Assembly (NCBI GenBank): GCA_020445745.1
Contig: JAGRGB010000026.1
Coordinates: forward strand, 1 to 64,000
DNA length: 64,000 nucleotides
Source of the DNA: Rhodocyclaceae bacterium
Lineage (GTDB): Bacteria; Pseudomonadota; Gammaproteobacteria; Burkholderiales; Rhodocyclaceae
Direction of reading: 5' to 3'
In this document: one piece after another, positions 16,884 through 26,304 of the stretch
How positions within the stretch are numbered: the stretch's first letter is position 1
How the letters are laid out: each line of letters begins with the position of its first letter
Notes under the pieces: model-generated
Told to the model about the DNA's origin: nothing
Databases searched by the model: none
Seen by the model: the letters and a program-made list of their open reading frames with translations, nothing else
Position numbers and translations under genes: made by a program

Positions 16884-17022
16884 CCGCCCATACCGTGCGC
16901 CCCACCAATCAGCGCACCGGCTGCCGTCCTTAACTTCCGCCGCGCCAAGTGCCGGCCGCGTCCCGCCCGCCTCGATTGGTGCCGTTCGGCTCGAACGACA
17001 GGCTGTCGCTGGAGCAAAAACC

Positions 17023-18756
17023 TTGCAGACTGAAGTAAGCTTTGCCAGCCTCGGGCTGGCCGAACCGCTGTTGCGCGCGATCGCCGATACCGGTTACACC
17101 GAACCGACGCCGATTCAGGTGCAGGCGATTCCGATGGTAATCGAGGGCACCGACCTGCTCGCTGCGGCGCAGACCGGCACCGGCAAGACCGCCGGCTTCG
17201 CGCTGCCGCTGCTGCACCGGCTGGCGGCAACGCCGCCGGATCAGCCGGCCAACGGTCGCCCGCGCTGCCTGATCCTGGCACCGACGCGGGAACTGGCCGC
17301 CCAGGTCGAGCAGGCGGTGCAGGTCTACGGCAGGCATCTGCCGCTGAGTTCGATGGTAATGTTCGGCGGCGTCCCGATCAGCCCTCAGATCGAGCGTCTG
17401 GCGCAACCGGTCGACGTGCTGGTGGCGACCCCCGGACGCCTGCTCGACCATGTCGGGCAGAACACGATCGACCTGTCCGGGGTCGAGATCCTGGTGCTCG
17501 ACGAAGCCGACCGCATGCTCGACATGGGCTTCATCCGCGACATCCGCAGGATTCTCGCACTGCTTCCCGGGAAGCGGCAGAACCTGTTGTTCTCGGCCAC
17601 CTTTTCCGACGAGATCCGCGACCTGGCCGACGGACTGCTGCACAATCCCGGCCGGGTCGAGGTGGCACGCCGCAACACCGCGTCGGAGCTGGTGGAGCAG
17701 GCGATCTACATGATCGGCCAGAAGCACAAGCGCGAGCTGCTGAGTCACCTGATACGCAGTCACAAGTGGTTTCAGGTGCTGGTGTTCACGCGCACCAAGC
17801 ATGGCGCCAACAAGCTCGCCGAATACCTCGGCAAGAACGAGGTCACGGCGCTGGCGATCCATGGCAACAAGAGTCAGACGGCCCGCACCCGGGCGCTCGA
17901 ACAATTCAAGAACGGCGAGTTGCAGGTGCTGGTGGCCACCGACATCGCGGCGCGCGGGCTCGACATCGACCAACTGCCCCACGTCGTCAATTTCGACCTG
18001 CCCAGTGTGGCGGAGGACTACGTGCACCGCATCGGCCGCACCGGACGCGCCGGCAGCGAGGGCGAGGCGATCTCGCTGGTGGACGGCGAGGAGCTGCAAC
18101 AGCTGGCGGCGATCGAACGCCTGATCAACCGCGGCATCGAGCGTCGGGCGCTGCCCGAGGATTTCGAACCGAGCGCGGAAAGCGCAGACCCGGCCTCCGA
18201 GCCGCGGCCACCGCGACAACCGCGCCGCCAGCGCGGCAGCCGCGACACGAGCAATCGAGAAGGCGCCAGCGCCAACGCCAACGCCAACGCCAACGCCAAC
18301 GCCGGCAACGGAGACGGCCGCAGCAACGGCCGCAACCCGCGCAAGCGTGGCCGGCGCAGCGAAGGCGGCCAGCCGATCGATCCGCGGGCGACCTACGAGC
18401 TCAACGGCAACACGCTGCCGCCGGGCCTGATCGACGATGACGACGAGGACGGCGACGAGATCAACTTCAACCGCTGGGACATCGAGCCCAACGGACGGCG
18501 CGTCAAGCAGCGGCCGGAAGTGGACGGCAACCGCATGCCGGCGCCGCGCGAAGGGCGCAGCAACGGCAACGGTGGTGGCGGTGGCGGTGGCGGTGGCAAG
18601 CGCCGCGGCAAGGAGCGCGGCGGCAGCGGCCAGGGCGCGGACGGCAACCGGGAATCACCGCAGGGCCAGGGCCGTGGCCCGGGTGGCGGCCGTCGCCGCC
18701 GGACTCGCGGCGGCGGTTCGCGTCAGGGCGGCGAGCCCAACGGCAACCGCGGCTGA
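17023..18756 (+). CDS. rhlE: DEAD-box ATP-dependent RNA helicase RhlE-like
   Basis: A 577-residue cytoplasmic helicase. The motifs are complete and in order: [55 protein letters not shown] and [10 protein letters not shown]. The core ends near residue 380; a basic, Gly/Asn/Arg-rich tail of about 190 residues follows, with ANANAN and GGGG runs, typical RNA-binding tails. It aids RNA remodelling, ribosome assembly and decay. The start is TTG at 17023, after GGAGC; the first in-frame ATG lies inside motif Q, so TTG is needed. Confidence 0.93.
   Translation: MQTEVSFASLGLAEPLLRAIADTGYTEPTPIQVQAIPMVIEGTDLLAAAQTGTGKTAGFALPLLHRLAATPPDQPANGRPRCLILAPTRELAAQVEQAVQVYGRHLPLSSMVMFGGVPISPQIERLAQPVDVLVATPGRLLDHVGQNTIDLSGVEILVLDEADRMLDMGFIRDIRRILALLPGKRQNLLFSATFSDEIRDLADGLLHNPGRVEVARRNTASELVEQAIYMIGQKHKRELLSHLIRSHKWFQVLVFTRTKHGANKLAEYLGKNEVTALAIHGNKSQTARTRALEQFKNGELQVLVATDIAARGLDIDQLPHVVNFDLPSVAEDYVHRIGRTGRAGSEGEAISLVDGEELQQLAAIERLINRGIERRALPEDFEPSAESADPASEPRPPRQPRRQRGSRDTSNREGASANANANANANAGNGDGRSNGRNPRKRGRRSEGGQPIDPRATYELNGNTLPPGLIDDDDEDGDEINFNRWDIEPNGRRVKQRPEVDGNRMPAPREGRSNGNGGGGGGGGGKRRGKERGGSGQGADGNRESPQGQGRGPGGGRRRRTRGGGSRQGGEPNGNRG
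18271..18300 (+). repeat. Five tandem GCCAAC units inside rhlE
   Basis: Five exact 6-base units encode alternating Ala-Asn in the disordered helicase tail. A second run of four GGTGGC units lies at 18574-18597 (poly-Gly). Both are in-frame hexamers, so copy-number change would lengthen the tail without frameshift. Confidence 0.85.
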
Positions 18757-19719
18757 TCAGCAGGGCGCCGACTCGAGGCGATCGATCCAGTCGAGAACCT
18801 CGGCCAGGCGCCGCAAGCGGGCCATCCAGCCGAGCGGCACTTCGTCGATGATGGCCATCGCGGCACCGAGCACGATGCTGCGGCCACAGCTGTCGCCGCC
18901 GGCCATGATGTTGGCGATCACCGCCTCGCGATAGCTGGCGGCGTGGGCGATGATGTGGCAGATCAGCGGCAGCCCCTGCTCGACATGGCAGCCCGAGCCG
19001 AAGCGGGATGCTGCCGACACCACGTCCATGCGCGAACCCTCGGCGGCGGCGCGCATCCGTGTGGCCAGGTCGTCGGCCACCCGCGAGGCCGCGGCGTCGA
19101 TCGCCGCGAGCGGCTTGCGCCCCCGCAGCAATTCCAGCAGCAACAAGCCGGCCGCACGGCCGGCATCGACCGCACGTTCGTTATTGTTGGTGACCCGCAC
19201 GACATGTTCGATCTCGCCCCACAGGCTGGCGTCCTCGCGACCGCAACGATGGGCAGCGACCACCACCGGCGGTATGCAGGCGAGCGCCGGCAACTGATCG
19301 TCGTCCACCCCGGACGGCTGCGGATAGGTGGCCGGGTCCTCGTGCGGGATCAGGCGAATCAGCGTGCCCCGGGTCGGCTTGTCGATGTGGCCGACATAGG
19401 CGCCGCCGGGCCCGAAGTGCTTGCGATACAGGCTCTGGTAGGTCACCCGCTGGAAGCGCCCGGCGGCCTCGGCGAGCTGGCGCAGCATCAACGTGCAGCA
19501 CTCGCCATAGGTGGACATGTCCCCGGCCTGCCGCATGCAGTGAATGAAACTGCCCTTCGCCCCCTCGTAGTTGGCACGATCCGGGGCGACGAACACCGGC
19601 TCGCCACGAAGCGCGATATCGGCCAGCCGGTCGGTATCGTAGAGTCCGTGCAGTCCGAGCGAGGAGGCATCCGCGACCAGCGCGCCGAGGATGGCGCGCG
19701 CACTTCTGTCCAGTTTCAT
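18757..19719 (-). CDS. ADP-ribosylglycohydrolase family protein
   Basis: A 320-residue all-helical protein. The N-terminus has the family opening AILGALVADASSLGLHGLYD (residues 9-28). The C-terminal metal motif appears as IMAGGDSCGRSIVLGAAMA, where classical members have GGDTDT, so one Asp ligand is kept and the second is replaced. Members remove ADP-ribose from Arg or other targets, or are DraG-like. The start at 19719 (MKLDRSARA) gives a normal length. It is convergent with rhlE and divergent from ruvB. Activity is uncertain because of the altered motif. Confidence 0.82.
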   Translation of the reverse strand: MKLDRSARAILGALVADASSLGLHGLYDTDRLADIALRGEPVFVAPDRANYEGAKGSFIHCMRQAGDMSTYGECCTLMLRQLAEAAGRFQRVTYQSLYRKHFGPGGAYVGHIDKPTRGTLIRLIPHEDPATYPQPSGVDDDQLPALACIPPVVVAAHRCGREDASLWGEIEHVVRVTNNNERAVDAGRAAGLLLLELLRGRKPLAAIDAAASRVADDLATRMRAAAEGSRMDVVSAASRFGSGCHVEQGLPLICHIIAHAASYREAVIANIMAGGDSCGRSIVLGAAMAIIDEVPLGWMARLRRLAEVLDWIDRLESAPC

Positions 19720-19817
19720 GCGTTTTCCGTGGGCGGCCGCTGCGCGGCGCGAGGAGAGCCATATTGCGGGCATTGCGAGGTCGGCGCAAGCCGGACACAT
19801 TCCGTTAGACTCTCGCC

Positions 19818-20876
19818 ATGATCGAAACCGACCGCATCTCGCCCGGGCCGCAGCCCCGCCTGGTCGCCGCCGGCAACAGCGATCGCCAGGAAGAGGCGAT
19901 CGAGCGAGCGCTGCGGCCGAAGCGCCTGGCGGAGTACGTCGGTCAGGCGAAGATCCGCGAGCAGCTCGAGATCTTCGTCGCCGCTGCGCGGCGACGCGGC
20001 GAGGCGCTCGATCACCTGCTGCTGTTCGGCCCGCCGGGGCTCGGCAAGACCACCCTCGCCCATATCGTCGCTGCCGAAATGGGCGTCAATCTGCGCCAGA
20101 CCTCGGGACCGGTGCTCGAGCGGCCGGGAGATCTCGCCGCGCTGCTGACCAATCTCGAGCCGCGCGACGTGCTGTTCATCGACGAAATCCACCGCCTCAG
20201 CCCGGTGGTCGAGGAGATTCTCTACCCGGCGCTCGAGGACTTCCAGATCGACATCATGATCGGCGAGGGCCCGGCGGCACGCTCGGTCAAGCTCGACCTG
20301 CCACCGTTCACGCTGGTCGGCGCCACCACCCGCGCCGGCATGCTGACCAATCCGTTGCGCGACCGCTTCGGGATCGTCTCGCGGCTGGAGTTCTACACCC
20401 CCGACGAGTTGGTCTGGATCGTCACTCGCTCGGCCGATCTGCTCAAGGTCACGATCGATCGCGGCGGTGCCCACGAGATCGCCCGTCGCGCCCGCGGCAC
20501 GCCACGCATCGCCAACCGTCTGCTGCGCAGGGTGCGCGACTTCGCCGAGGTCCGGGCCAGCGGCCATGTGGACTCGGCGGTGGCCGATGCCGCGCTGTCG
20601 ATGCTCGACGTCGACGCCCTCGGCCTCGACCTGATGGATCGCAAGCTGCTCGGCGCGGTGCTCGAGAAGTTCGGCGGCGGCCCGGTCGGGCTCGACAACC
20701 TGGCCGCCGCGATCGGCGAGACCAGCGACACCATCGAGGATGTGCTCGAGCCCTACCTGATCCAGCAGGGCTACCTGCAGCGCACGCCGCGCGGTCGCGT
20801 CGCCACCCATGCGATCTGGTCGCATTTCGGGCTCGAGCGGCCGGCGCGGAACCCGGGCCTGTTCGGCGACGACTGA
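19818..20876 (+). CDS. ruvB: Holliday junction branch migration helicase RuvB
   Basis: A 352-residue AAA+ motor of normal length. Walker [14 protein letters not shown] (about residues 73-85), Walker [11 protein letters not shown], sensor [18 protein letters not shown], and the C-terminal winged helix ending [13 protein letters not shown] are present. It drives branch migration with RuvA during recombination repair. In many proteobacteria it follows ruvC-ruvA; here ruvC lies about 24 kb away and ruvA is not in the window. Confidence 0.97.
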   Translation: MIETDRISPGPQPRLVAAGNSDRQEEAIERALRPKRLAEYVGQAKIREQLEIFVAAARRRGEALDHLLLFGPPGLGKTTLAHIVAAEMGVNLRQTSGPVLERPGDLAALLTNLEPRDVLFIDEIHRLSPVVEEILYPALEDFQIDIMIGEGPAARSVKLDLPPFTLVGATTRAGMLTNPLRDRFGIVSRLEFYTPDELVWIVTRSADLLKVTIDRGGAHEIARRARGTPRIANRLLRRVRDFAEVRASGHVDSAVADAALSMLDVDALGLDLMDRKLLGAVLEKFGGGPVGLDNLAAAIGETSDTIEDVLEPYLIQQGYLQRTPRGRVATHAIWSHFGLERPARNPGLFGDD

Positions 20877-20879
20877 GCC

Positions 20880-21542
20880 GTGGACGCGACCACCGCCATT
20901 GGCATCTTCGCAACGCTGGTCGTCGCGATGCTGCTGACGATCGTGTGGCAGATCCGCAGCCATCTGCGGCGCCGCCGCTTCCTGCGCGCCTTCGATTTCG
21001 CCGGCCTGCTGGACAGGAGACTGGCCAAGCGCCGACCGGAACTCGACGCGGCCGCGCGTGGCCGGGTCCTCGAGGGTCTGCGCATGTGGTTCGAGGTGTG
21101 CCAGGAGGCCGGCCGGCGCCACGTCTCGATGCCGTCCCAGGTGGTGGACGACGCATGGCACGAATTCATCCTGTTCACCCGCAACTACCAGGTGTTCTGC
21201 AATCGTGCGCTGGGCCGCTTCCTGCACCACGTTCCGGCCGAGGCGATGCAGACCCCGACCCAGGCCGGCAAGGGCTTGCGGCGGACCTGGCGCATCAGCT
21301 GCCAGCGCGCAAGGATCAATCCCCGCGCTCCGAGCGCGCTGCCGCTGCTGTTCGCGCTGGACGAGGAACTCGGCATCGCCGACGGCTTCCGCTACCAGCT
21401 CGACTGCCTTGCCGCCGGCGGCAGCGGTCGCGGCGGCCAGTGCGCGAGCCACATCGGCTGCGGCGGCGGATGCTCCAGCGGCGGTTCGGATAGCGGCTGT
21501 GGCGGCGACAGTGGCTGCGGCGGCGGCTGCGGTGGCGATTGA
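20880..21542 (+). CDS. Membrane-anchored protein with Cys/Gly-rich tail (GRDP-like)
   Basis: A 220-residue protein starting at GTG 3 bases after ruvB. One N-terminal transmembrane helix (about residues 6-24) precedes a domain with SQVVDDAWHEFILFTRNYQVFCNRALGRFLHHVP, resembling the glycine-rich-domain (GRDP-like) family. The last 45 residues are a repeat-like tail (CGGGCSSGGSDSGCGGDSGCGGGCGGD) rich in Cys and Gly that could bind metal or form disulfides. Function unknown. The gap to ruvB and the following hydrolase (12 bases) suggests one transcript. Confidence 0.72.
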   Translation: MDATTAIGIFATLVVAMLLTIVWQIRSHLRRRRFLRAFDFAGLLDRRLAKRRPELDAAARGRVLEGLRMWFEVCQEAGRRHVSMPSQVVDDAWHEFILFTRNYQVFCNRALGRFLHHVPAEAMQTPTQAGKGLRRTWRISCQRARINPRAPSALPLLFALDEELGIADGFRYQLDCLAAGGSGRGGQCASHIGCGGGCSSGGSDSGCGGDSGCGGGCGGD

Positions 21543-21554
21543 GGAGGCGACACG

Positions 21555-22199
21555 ATGAAGCAGATTCTGGTCTATGGCGATTCCCTGTCGTGGGGGATCG
21601 TGCCCGGAAGCCGCGGGCGGCACCCGTTCGCGGTGCGCTGGCCGGGCCGGCTCGAACTTCGCCTGCAGGAGGCCGGCCACGACGTCCGGGTCATCGAAGA
21701 CTGCCTGAACGGGCGACGCACGGTATGGGACGACCCGTTCAAGGCCGGACGCAGCGGCCTGGAAGGGCTGGCGCTGCGCATCGAGGTCAACAGCCCGCTG
21801 GCGCTGGTGATCCTGATGCTGGGCAACAACGATTTCCAGTCGATGCATCCCCATACCGCCTGGCACGCGGTGCAGGGCGTAGCCGCGCTGCTCGATGCAA
21901 TCCGCAGCGCACCGATCGAACCGGGCATGCCGGTGCCGCCGGTGCTGGTCGTCGCGCCGCCGCCGATCGGCACGCCGAGCGGCACGATGGCCGACAAGTT
22001 CGCCGGCGGCGACCGCAAGTGCGTCGGCCTGGGCGACGGGCTTCGCGCGCTGGCGGCCGAACTCGGCTGCCCGTTCTTCGATGCGGGGGACGTGATCAGC
22101 GCCAGCCGCATCGATGGCGTCCATCTCGATGCGGACCAGCACGTGTCGCTCGGCGACGCGCTGGCTGCGCCGGTGGCCGCACTGCTCGCCGCCGGCTGA
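21555..22199 (+). CDS. SGNH/GDSL-family hydrolase (arylesterase type)
   Basis: A 214-residue esterase. Block I is GDSLSWGIVPG (nucleophile Ser10), block III MLGNNDFQ (about residues 92-99), and block V DGVHLDADQH near 190, which supplies the catalytic Asp and His. No signal peptide, so cytoplasmic. Such enzymes hydrolyse short esters or have acyl-transferase activity. It is preceded by GGAGG and shares a strand with ruvB and the Cys/Gly-tailed gene. Confidence 0.87.
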   Translation: MKQILVYGDSLSWGIVPGSRGRHPFAVRWPGRLELRLQEAGHDVRVIEDCLNGRRTVWDDPFKAGRSGLEGLALRIEVNSPLALVILMLGNNDFQSMHPHTAWHAVQGVAALLDAIRSAPIEPGMPVPPVLVVAPPPIGTPSGTMADKFAGGDRKCVGLGDGLRALAAELGCPFFDAGDVISASRIDGVHLDADQHVSLGDALAAPVAALLAAG

Positions 22200-22214
22200 T
22201 CACCCCCGGGCCCG

Positions 22215-22565
22215 GTGCGCGCGATCCAGGTATTCGTCATCACGCTGTGCCTGGCGATCGGCCTGTACCTGCTGACCGGCCGCGGCTTCTTCATGCCCGG
22301 CCGCTGGGATCCGTCGGTCGGGGTGCACGTCGTCGGCTGGTCGGCGCGGATGCTCGGCGCCGGCCTGCTGACGGTGGCCGGGCTCGGCGTGGTCGCCCTG
22401 AAGAATTTCGGCGGCGGCATCCGCGAGCACAAGCCGCTGAGCTGGCATCGGCGCTATTTCGCCGCGCTGGTGCTGGCGATCGCGCTGATCGGCGGCGCCT
22501 TCGTCGCCGGCGAGGCGGGCCCGACGCCCGGCTGGCGGGTGCGCGGCGACCATGGCGGGCAGTAG
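22215..22565 (+). CDS. Small membrane protein of unknown function
   Basis: A 116-residue protein with three hydrophobic segments (about residues 4-22, 40-62 and 80-98) and a short polar C-terminus. The start is GTG at 22215, 15 bases after the hydrolase gene, so it is probably the last gene of that group. No family was recognised. Composition is normal for this genome. Confidence 0.6.
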   Translation: MRAIQVFVITLCLAIGLYLLTGRGFFMPGRWDPSVGVHVVGWSARMLGAGLLTVAGLGVVALKNFGGGIREHKPLSWHRRYFAALVLAIALIGGAFVAGEAGPTPGWRVRGDHGGQ

Positions 22566-22815
22566 CGGGGGCCAGCGCGCACCGGGATGCGTCGGACCGG
22601 TTGGCCGCCGGCACGAACATCGCGCATGGCGTACGGCATGTCCGCGGCGACGCACCGCGGCTGCGCCCGAAGATGCCCCCCAGGCGTCAGCCGGTCCGGA
22701 CGTCGCGACTACGATGTGGGGCGGCGGAATCCGTCGCCCGCAGCCTGGCCGAGCCCGAGATTGCCGGATGTGCCCGCAATTTCCTCGCCCTGATCTGACC
22801 TGACCGGAATTCCCG

Positions 22816-23478
22816 ATGGACTGGACCCAGACTCTCGACATCTACTGCGAGCGCCTCAACGACGGCCTGCTGGCCGAGCCGGCCAACGCCTTCAGCAATC
22901 TCGCCTTCTTCGCGACCACCGCCCTGATCGTGCGGCGCCTGCCGGCGCAAGCACCATCTTTGGTGCGGGCGCTGGCGTGGCTTCCGGTGGCGATCGGTAC
23001 CGGCAGCCTGGTCTTCCACACGGTGGCGACACGGTGGGCGAGCGTCCTCGACATCGCCTTCATCGCCGTGTTCGTGCTGGCCTATCTGGCCTACGCACCG
23101 ATTCACCTGCTGGGCTGGCCGGTGCGCCGCGCCGTGCTGGGCGTCTCCGCGGTCGTCGGGCTGACGGCGGCAACCGCCGTCGCCCCGCGGCTGCCGGCGA
23201 TGAACGGCTCGGAGATCTATCTCGGCACCTGGCTGGCGATGGCCACGCTCGCCGCGACCGGTTGGCGCGTCGCCGCCGGCCGATGGCTGATCGCCGCGAC
23301 TTCGTTGTTCGCGGTGTCGATCGCGCTGCGCAGCATCGACATGCTGGTCTGCGCGAGTTTTCCGCTGGGCACCCACTTCGGCTGGCACCTGTGCAACGCG
23401 GTGGTGCTGTGGTGCGCGCTGCGCGCGCTGCTCGACGACGAACGCGGTGTCACGCCCGTTGGCAGACCAGCCCCTTGA
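22816..23478 (+). CDS. Ceramidase-domain membrane protein
   Basis: A 220-residue, about seven-helix membrane protein of the alkaline ceramidase superfamily. The opening DIYCERLNDGLLAEPANAFSNLAF matches the family, with the Ser/His/His/Asp zinc-site residues in GSLVFHTVATRWASVLDIAF and GTHFGWHLCNAVVLW. Bacterial members are uncharacterised lipid hydrolases. It stands alone: 250 bases of non-coding DNA precede it, and it overlaps the convergent rlmI gene by 29 bases. Confidence 0.82.
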   Translation: MDWTQTLDIYCERLNDGLLAEPANAFSNLAFFATTALIVRRLPAQAPSLVRALAWLPVAIGTGSLVFHTVATRWASVLDIAFIAVFVLAYLAYAPIHLLGWPVRRAVLGVSAVVGLTAATAVAPRLPAMNGSEIYLGTWLAMATLAATGWRVAAGRWLIAATSLFAVSIALRSIDMLVCASFPLGTHFGWHLCNAVVLWCALRALLDDERGVTPVGRPAP

Positions 23479-24637
23479 GGTACTCGCCTTCCGGCACCGC
23501 CAGCCCCACCGGGTGGTCGGGCGCCGCGGCCAGGCGGTGGATGATGCACGCCTCGACACCGGCGTCCACCGCCGCACCGGCGACGATCCGCTGGAACAGT
23601 TCGATGCCGATGCCGCCGGAGCATGAGTAGGTCATCAGCACACCACCCGCTTCGAGCAGCCGGAAAGCCTGCAGATTGATGTCCTTGTAGGCGCGTGCGG
23701 CGCGCTCGGCGTGGCCCGCGGATGGCGCGAACTTCGGCGGATCGAGAATGATCATGTCGAAACGCCGGCCCTCGCCCCGCAATCCGCGCAGCGCCTGGAA
23801 GACGTCTTCCTCGCGCCATTCGGCGCGCTGGTGGTCGAGCCCCGGATTGAGCCGGAGATTGTGGCTCGCAGTGACGAGGGCCGGCGCCGAGGAGTCGATC
23901 GACAGCACCTCGGCGGCGCCGCCGGCGAGCGCCTGCAGCGAAAAGCCCCCGGTATAGCAGAAGCAGTTGAGCACCCGCCGGCCGGCCGCCAGCGTTCCGG
24001 CCAGCGCCCGATTCTCCCGCTGGTCGAGATAGAACCCGGTCTTGTGCCCGCCGGCGACGTCCACCGCGATGCGCACGCCATACTCGTCGATCGTCAGTTC
24101 GCGCGGCAGCGAGCCGGCCAGGGGACCGGACATCGCCTGCAGGCCCTCCAGCGCACGCACGTCGGAATCGGAACGCTCGTAGACGTTGGCACAGCCGGTC
24201 GCCTGCACCACCGCGTCGACAATCGCGCCGCGCCACTTGTCGGCGCCGGCGCTGGTCAGCTGGACGACGACGACATCGCCATAGCGGTCGATGATGACGC
24301 CGGGCAGGCCGTCGGATTCGCCGTGGACCAGGCGCAGACCCTGCTGATCGCGCAACCGCGGATGCCGGGCCCGGCGGCTGACCGCGGCCGCTATCGCGCG
24401 CTTGAAGAAGGCATGGTCGATCGTCGCCGACGGGTCGAAGCTCCACACCCGCGCCCGGATCTGCGAATGTGGTGACCAGGCGGCGCGGGCCAGCGGCCGG
24501 TGGTCGCGGTCGAGCACGGTGACGGTGTCCCCCGGGCGCAGCCGCCCCTCGGTGCGCGCCACCGATCCGGCGAAGATCCAGGGATGGCGGCGCAGCAGCG
24601 AGCGTTCCTTGCCGGGCTTGAGGATCAGTTCGGCCAT
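23450..24637 (-). CDS. rlmI: 23S rRNA m5C methyltransferase RlmI-like
   Basis: A 395-residue protein with an N-terminal PUA domain (about residues 1-75, LILKPGKERSLLRRHPWIFAGSV). A linker and a Rossmann methyltransferase domain follow: VLNCFCYTGGFSLQALAGGA (SAM loop), MIILDPPKFAPS and LMTYSCSGG (catalytic-Cys segment). RlmI methylates C1962 of 23S rRNA in E. coli. ATG at 24637; xerC ends 96 bases upstream on the same strand. Confidence 0.92.
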   Translation of the reverse strand: MAELILKPGKERSLLRRHPWIFAGSVARTEGRLRPGDTVTVLDRDHRPLARAAWSPHSQIRARVWSFDPSATIDHAFFKRAIAAAVSRRARHPRLRDQQGLRLVHGESDGLPGVIIDRYGDVVVVQLTSAGADKWRGAIVDAVVQATGCANVYERSDSDVRALEGLQAMSGPLAGSLPRELTIDEYGVRIAVDVAGGHKTGFYLDQRENRALAGTLAAGRRVLNCFCYTGGFSLQALAGGAAEVLSIDSSAPALVTASHNLRLNPGLDHQRAEWREEDVFQALRGLRGEGRRFDMIILDPPKFAPSAGHAERAARAYKDINLQAFRLLEAGGVLMTYSCSGGIGIELFQRIVAGAAVDAGVEACIIHRLAAAPDHPVGLAVPEGEYLKGLVCQRA

Positions 24638-24733
24638 CGAGCGGCCTCCGGGGCTCTGCGGGGGCGGGCAGGATAGCTCATTTCTAGGCTGCCGCCCGGC
24701 GCGGCGGCGGCGGCCGCCAGCCGGGCAACGGGT

Positions 24734-25636
24734 TCAGCCGCGCTTGCGCGCACGGGGGTGGGCGGCATCGTAGACGCGGGCCAGGTGCTGGAAATCGAGA
24801 TGGGTGTAGATCTGCGTGCTGCGGATGCTGGCGTGGCCGAGCAGCTCCTGCACCGCGCGCAGGTCGCCGCTCGACTGCAGCAGGTGACTGGCAAAACTGT
24901 GGCGCAGCATATGTGGGTGTACATCGATGCCGAGGCCACAGCGCCTGGCCCAGCGCGCCAGCCGAGCTTCGATGCTGCGCGCCGACAGCCGGCGTCCGTG
25001 CCGTCCGACGAACAGGGCCCCCTCGCCGGCCGCGGCCAGCCCTTCCCGCTGCGGTCGCCACAGCGCCAGGGCGGCAAGCGCCTTGTCGCCGACCGGAACG
25101 CAGCGGGTCTTGCCGCGCTTGCCGGTGACGGTGACCTCGCGCGCCACCGGATCGACGCCGGGTTCGGCGTCGAGCGCTGCCAGTTCGGACAGCCGCAGGC
25201 CGCTCGAATAGAACAGCTCGAACATCGCCCGATCGCGGATCGCCAGGGCGTCGTCGTCTTCGGCGTCGAGCAACGAAGCGGCCTGGTCCGGCGTCAACGC
25301 CGCCGGCAGCGGGGTCGGTGCACGGGGCGGCCGAATGCCGTCTGCAGGATTCGCGCCGAGTCCGCGATGGCGTACCAGCCAGCGATAGAAGCCGCGCCAG
25401 GCCGACAGGCAGCGCCCGATCGAGCGTCCGCCGAGCCCCGCGCCGTGCAGGCGGGACACCAGCCGGCGGATGTCGTGGGGCGCGAGATCGGCCGGATCCG
25501 CGGGAAGCGCCAGGCGCGCCAGCTCGAGCAGGTCGCGGCGGTAGGCGGCAAGCGTATGGGGGCTGGCGCGCCGTTCGATCTCCAGTTGACGCAGGTAGGC
25601 CTGCATCGGCTCGCCGAGTGCCACCTGCTCGCTCAC
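24734..25636 (-). CDS. xerC: Site-specific tyrosine recombinase XerC
   Basis: A 300-residue recombinase. The N-terminal SAM-like DNA-binding domain spans about residues 1-90. Catalytic residues are seen in SSGLRLSELAAL (Arg), TGKRGKTRCVPVG (Lys), HPHMLRHSFASHLL (His and Arg), LLGHASIRSTQIYTHLDF (His and nucleophile Tyr). With XerD it resolves chromosome dimers at dif. The order dapF-DUF484-xerC is conserved in proteobacteria and confirms the assignment. Confidence 0.95.
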   Translation of the reverse strand: MSEQVALGEPMQAYLRQLEIERRASPHTLAAYRRDLLELARLALPADPADLAPHDIRRLVSRLHGAGLGGRSIGRCLSAWRGFYRWLVRHRGLGANPADGIRPPRAPTPLPAALTPDQAASLLDAEDDDALAIRDRAMFELFYSSGLRLSELAALDAEPGVDPVAREVTVTGKRGKTRCVPVGDKALAALALWRPQREGLAAAGEGALFVGRHGRRLSARSIEARLARWARRCGLGIDVHPHMLRHSFASHLLQSSGDLRAVQELLGHASIRSTQIYTHLDFQHLARVYDAAHPRARKRG

Positions 25637-25653
25637 CGGCCGCCTCGCCCGAA

Positions 25654-26304
25654 TCAGCCCAGTTCGCCGAGCACGGCGGCACCGACCAGATCACCGATGC
25701 GGCGGACGTAGAGCGTACCCATTTCCCGGTAGAAGCGTTCCGCCTCCTCGGAACCCATCGCCAGCAGGCCGAAAGGCGTGTTGTCGCGCAGCAGCGGCAC
25801 CAGGCAGATCGAGCGGATCTGTTCCGCCGACTCGCCGAACCAGGCCATGATCTCGTCGTTGCACGGGGCGCCACAATAGGGCCGCTGGAGATCTCCGGCG
25901 AGAAAGCTGACGCCTTCCGAGACCGGCGCAAATTCGTCGCCGTCCTTGGTCAGCACGCAGTTCCAGACCCGGAGCGCGACATGGGGCACCGAGAAATCGT
26001 CGAGCAGGTGGGTCATCGTGACCTGCAGGATGTCGTCGAAGTTCTCCGCGGTCATCAGCGCCACGCTCAGTCGATGGACCTTTTCGCCGATCTCGTCGTT
26101 CTCCTCGCCGAAGCGGATCAGTTCCGCGAACTTGTGCTCGAGCTGCGCGATCTTCGCGCGCAACGCGTGCATCTGACGCTCGCTGAGCGAGATCGCCTTG
26201 CCGGTGTCCGGATGGGGCACCGTCATGTGGGCCAGCAGGTCGACGTTGCGGTCGAAGAAATCGGGGTATTGCTGGAGGTAGGCTGCGACTTCTTCCGGTT
26301 TCAT
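25654..26304 (-). CDS. DUF484 family protein
   Basis: A 216-residue cytoplasmic protein with a helical N-terminus ([20 protein letters not shown]), a coiled coil around residues 45-70 and a GAF-like C-terminal domain (about 85-210). The family always sits between dapF and xerC; its role is unknown. Its ATG overlaps the dapF stop as ATGA, and xerC follows after 17 bases. Confidence 0.92.
   Translation of the reverse strand: MKPEEVAAYLQQYPDFFDRNVDLLAHMTVPHPDTGKAISLSERQMHALRAKIAQLEHKFAELIRFGEENDEIGEKVHRLSVALMTAENFDDILQVTMTHLLDDFSVPHVALRVWNCVLTKDGDEFAPVSEGVSFLAGDLQRPYCGAPCNDEIMAWFGESAEQIRSICLVPLLRDNTPFGLLAMGSEEAERFYREMGTLYVRRIGDLVGAAVLGELG

Noticed and set aside
18271..18300. GCCAAC tandem units considered as a CRISPR-like repeat
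   Set aside because: Units are 6 bases with no spacers and encode an Ala-Asn run in frame.
19716..22142. Minus-strand open frame of about 800 codons
   Set aside because: Antisense to ruvB, the Cys/Gly-tailed gene and the SGNH hydrolase; no recognisable domains.
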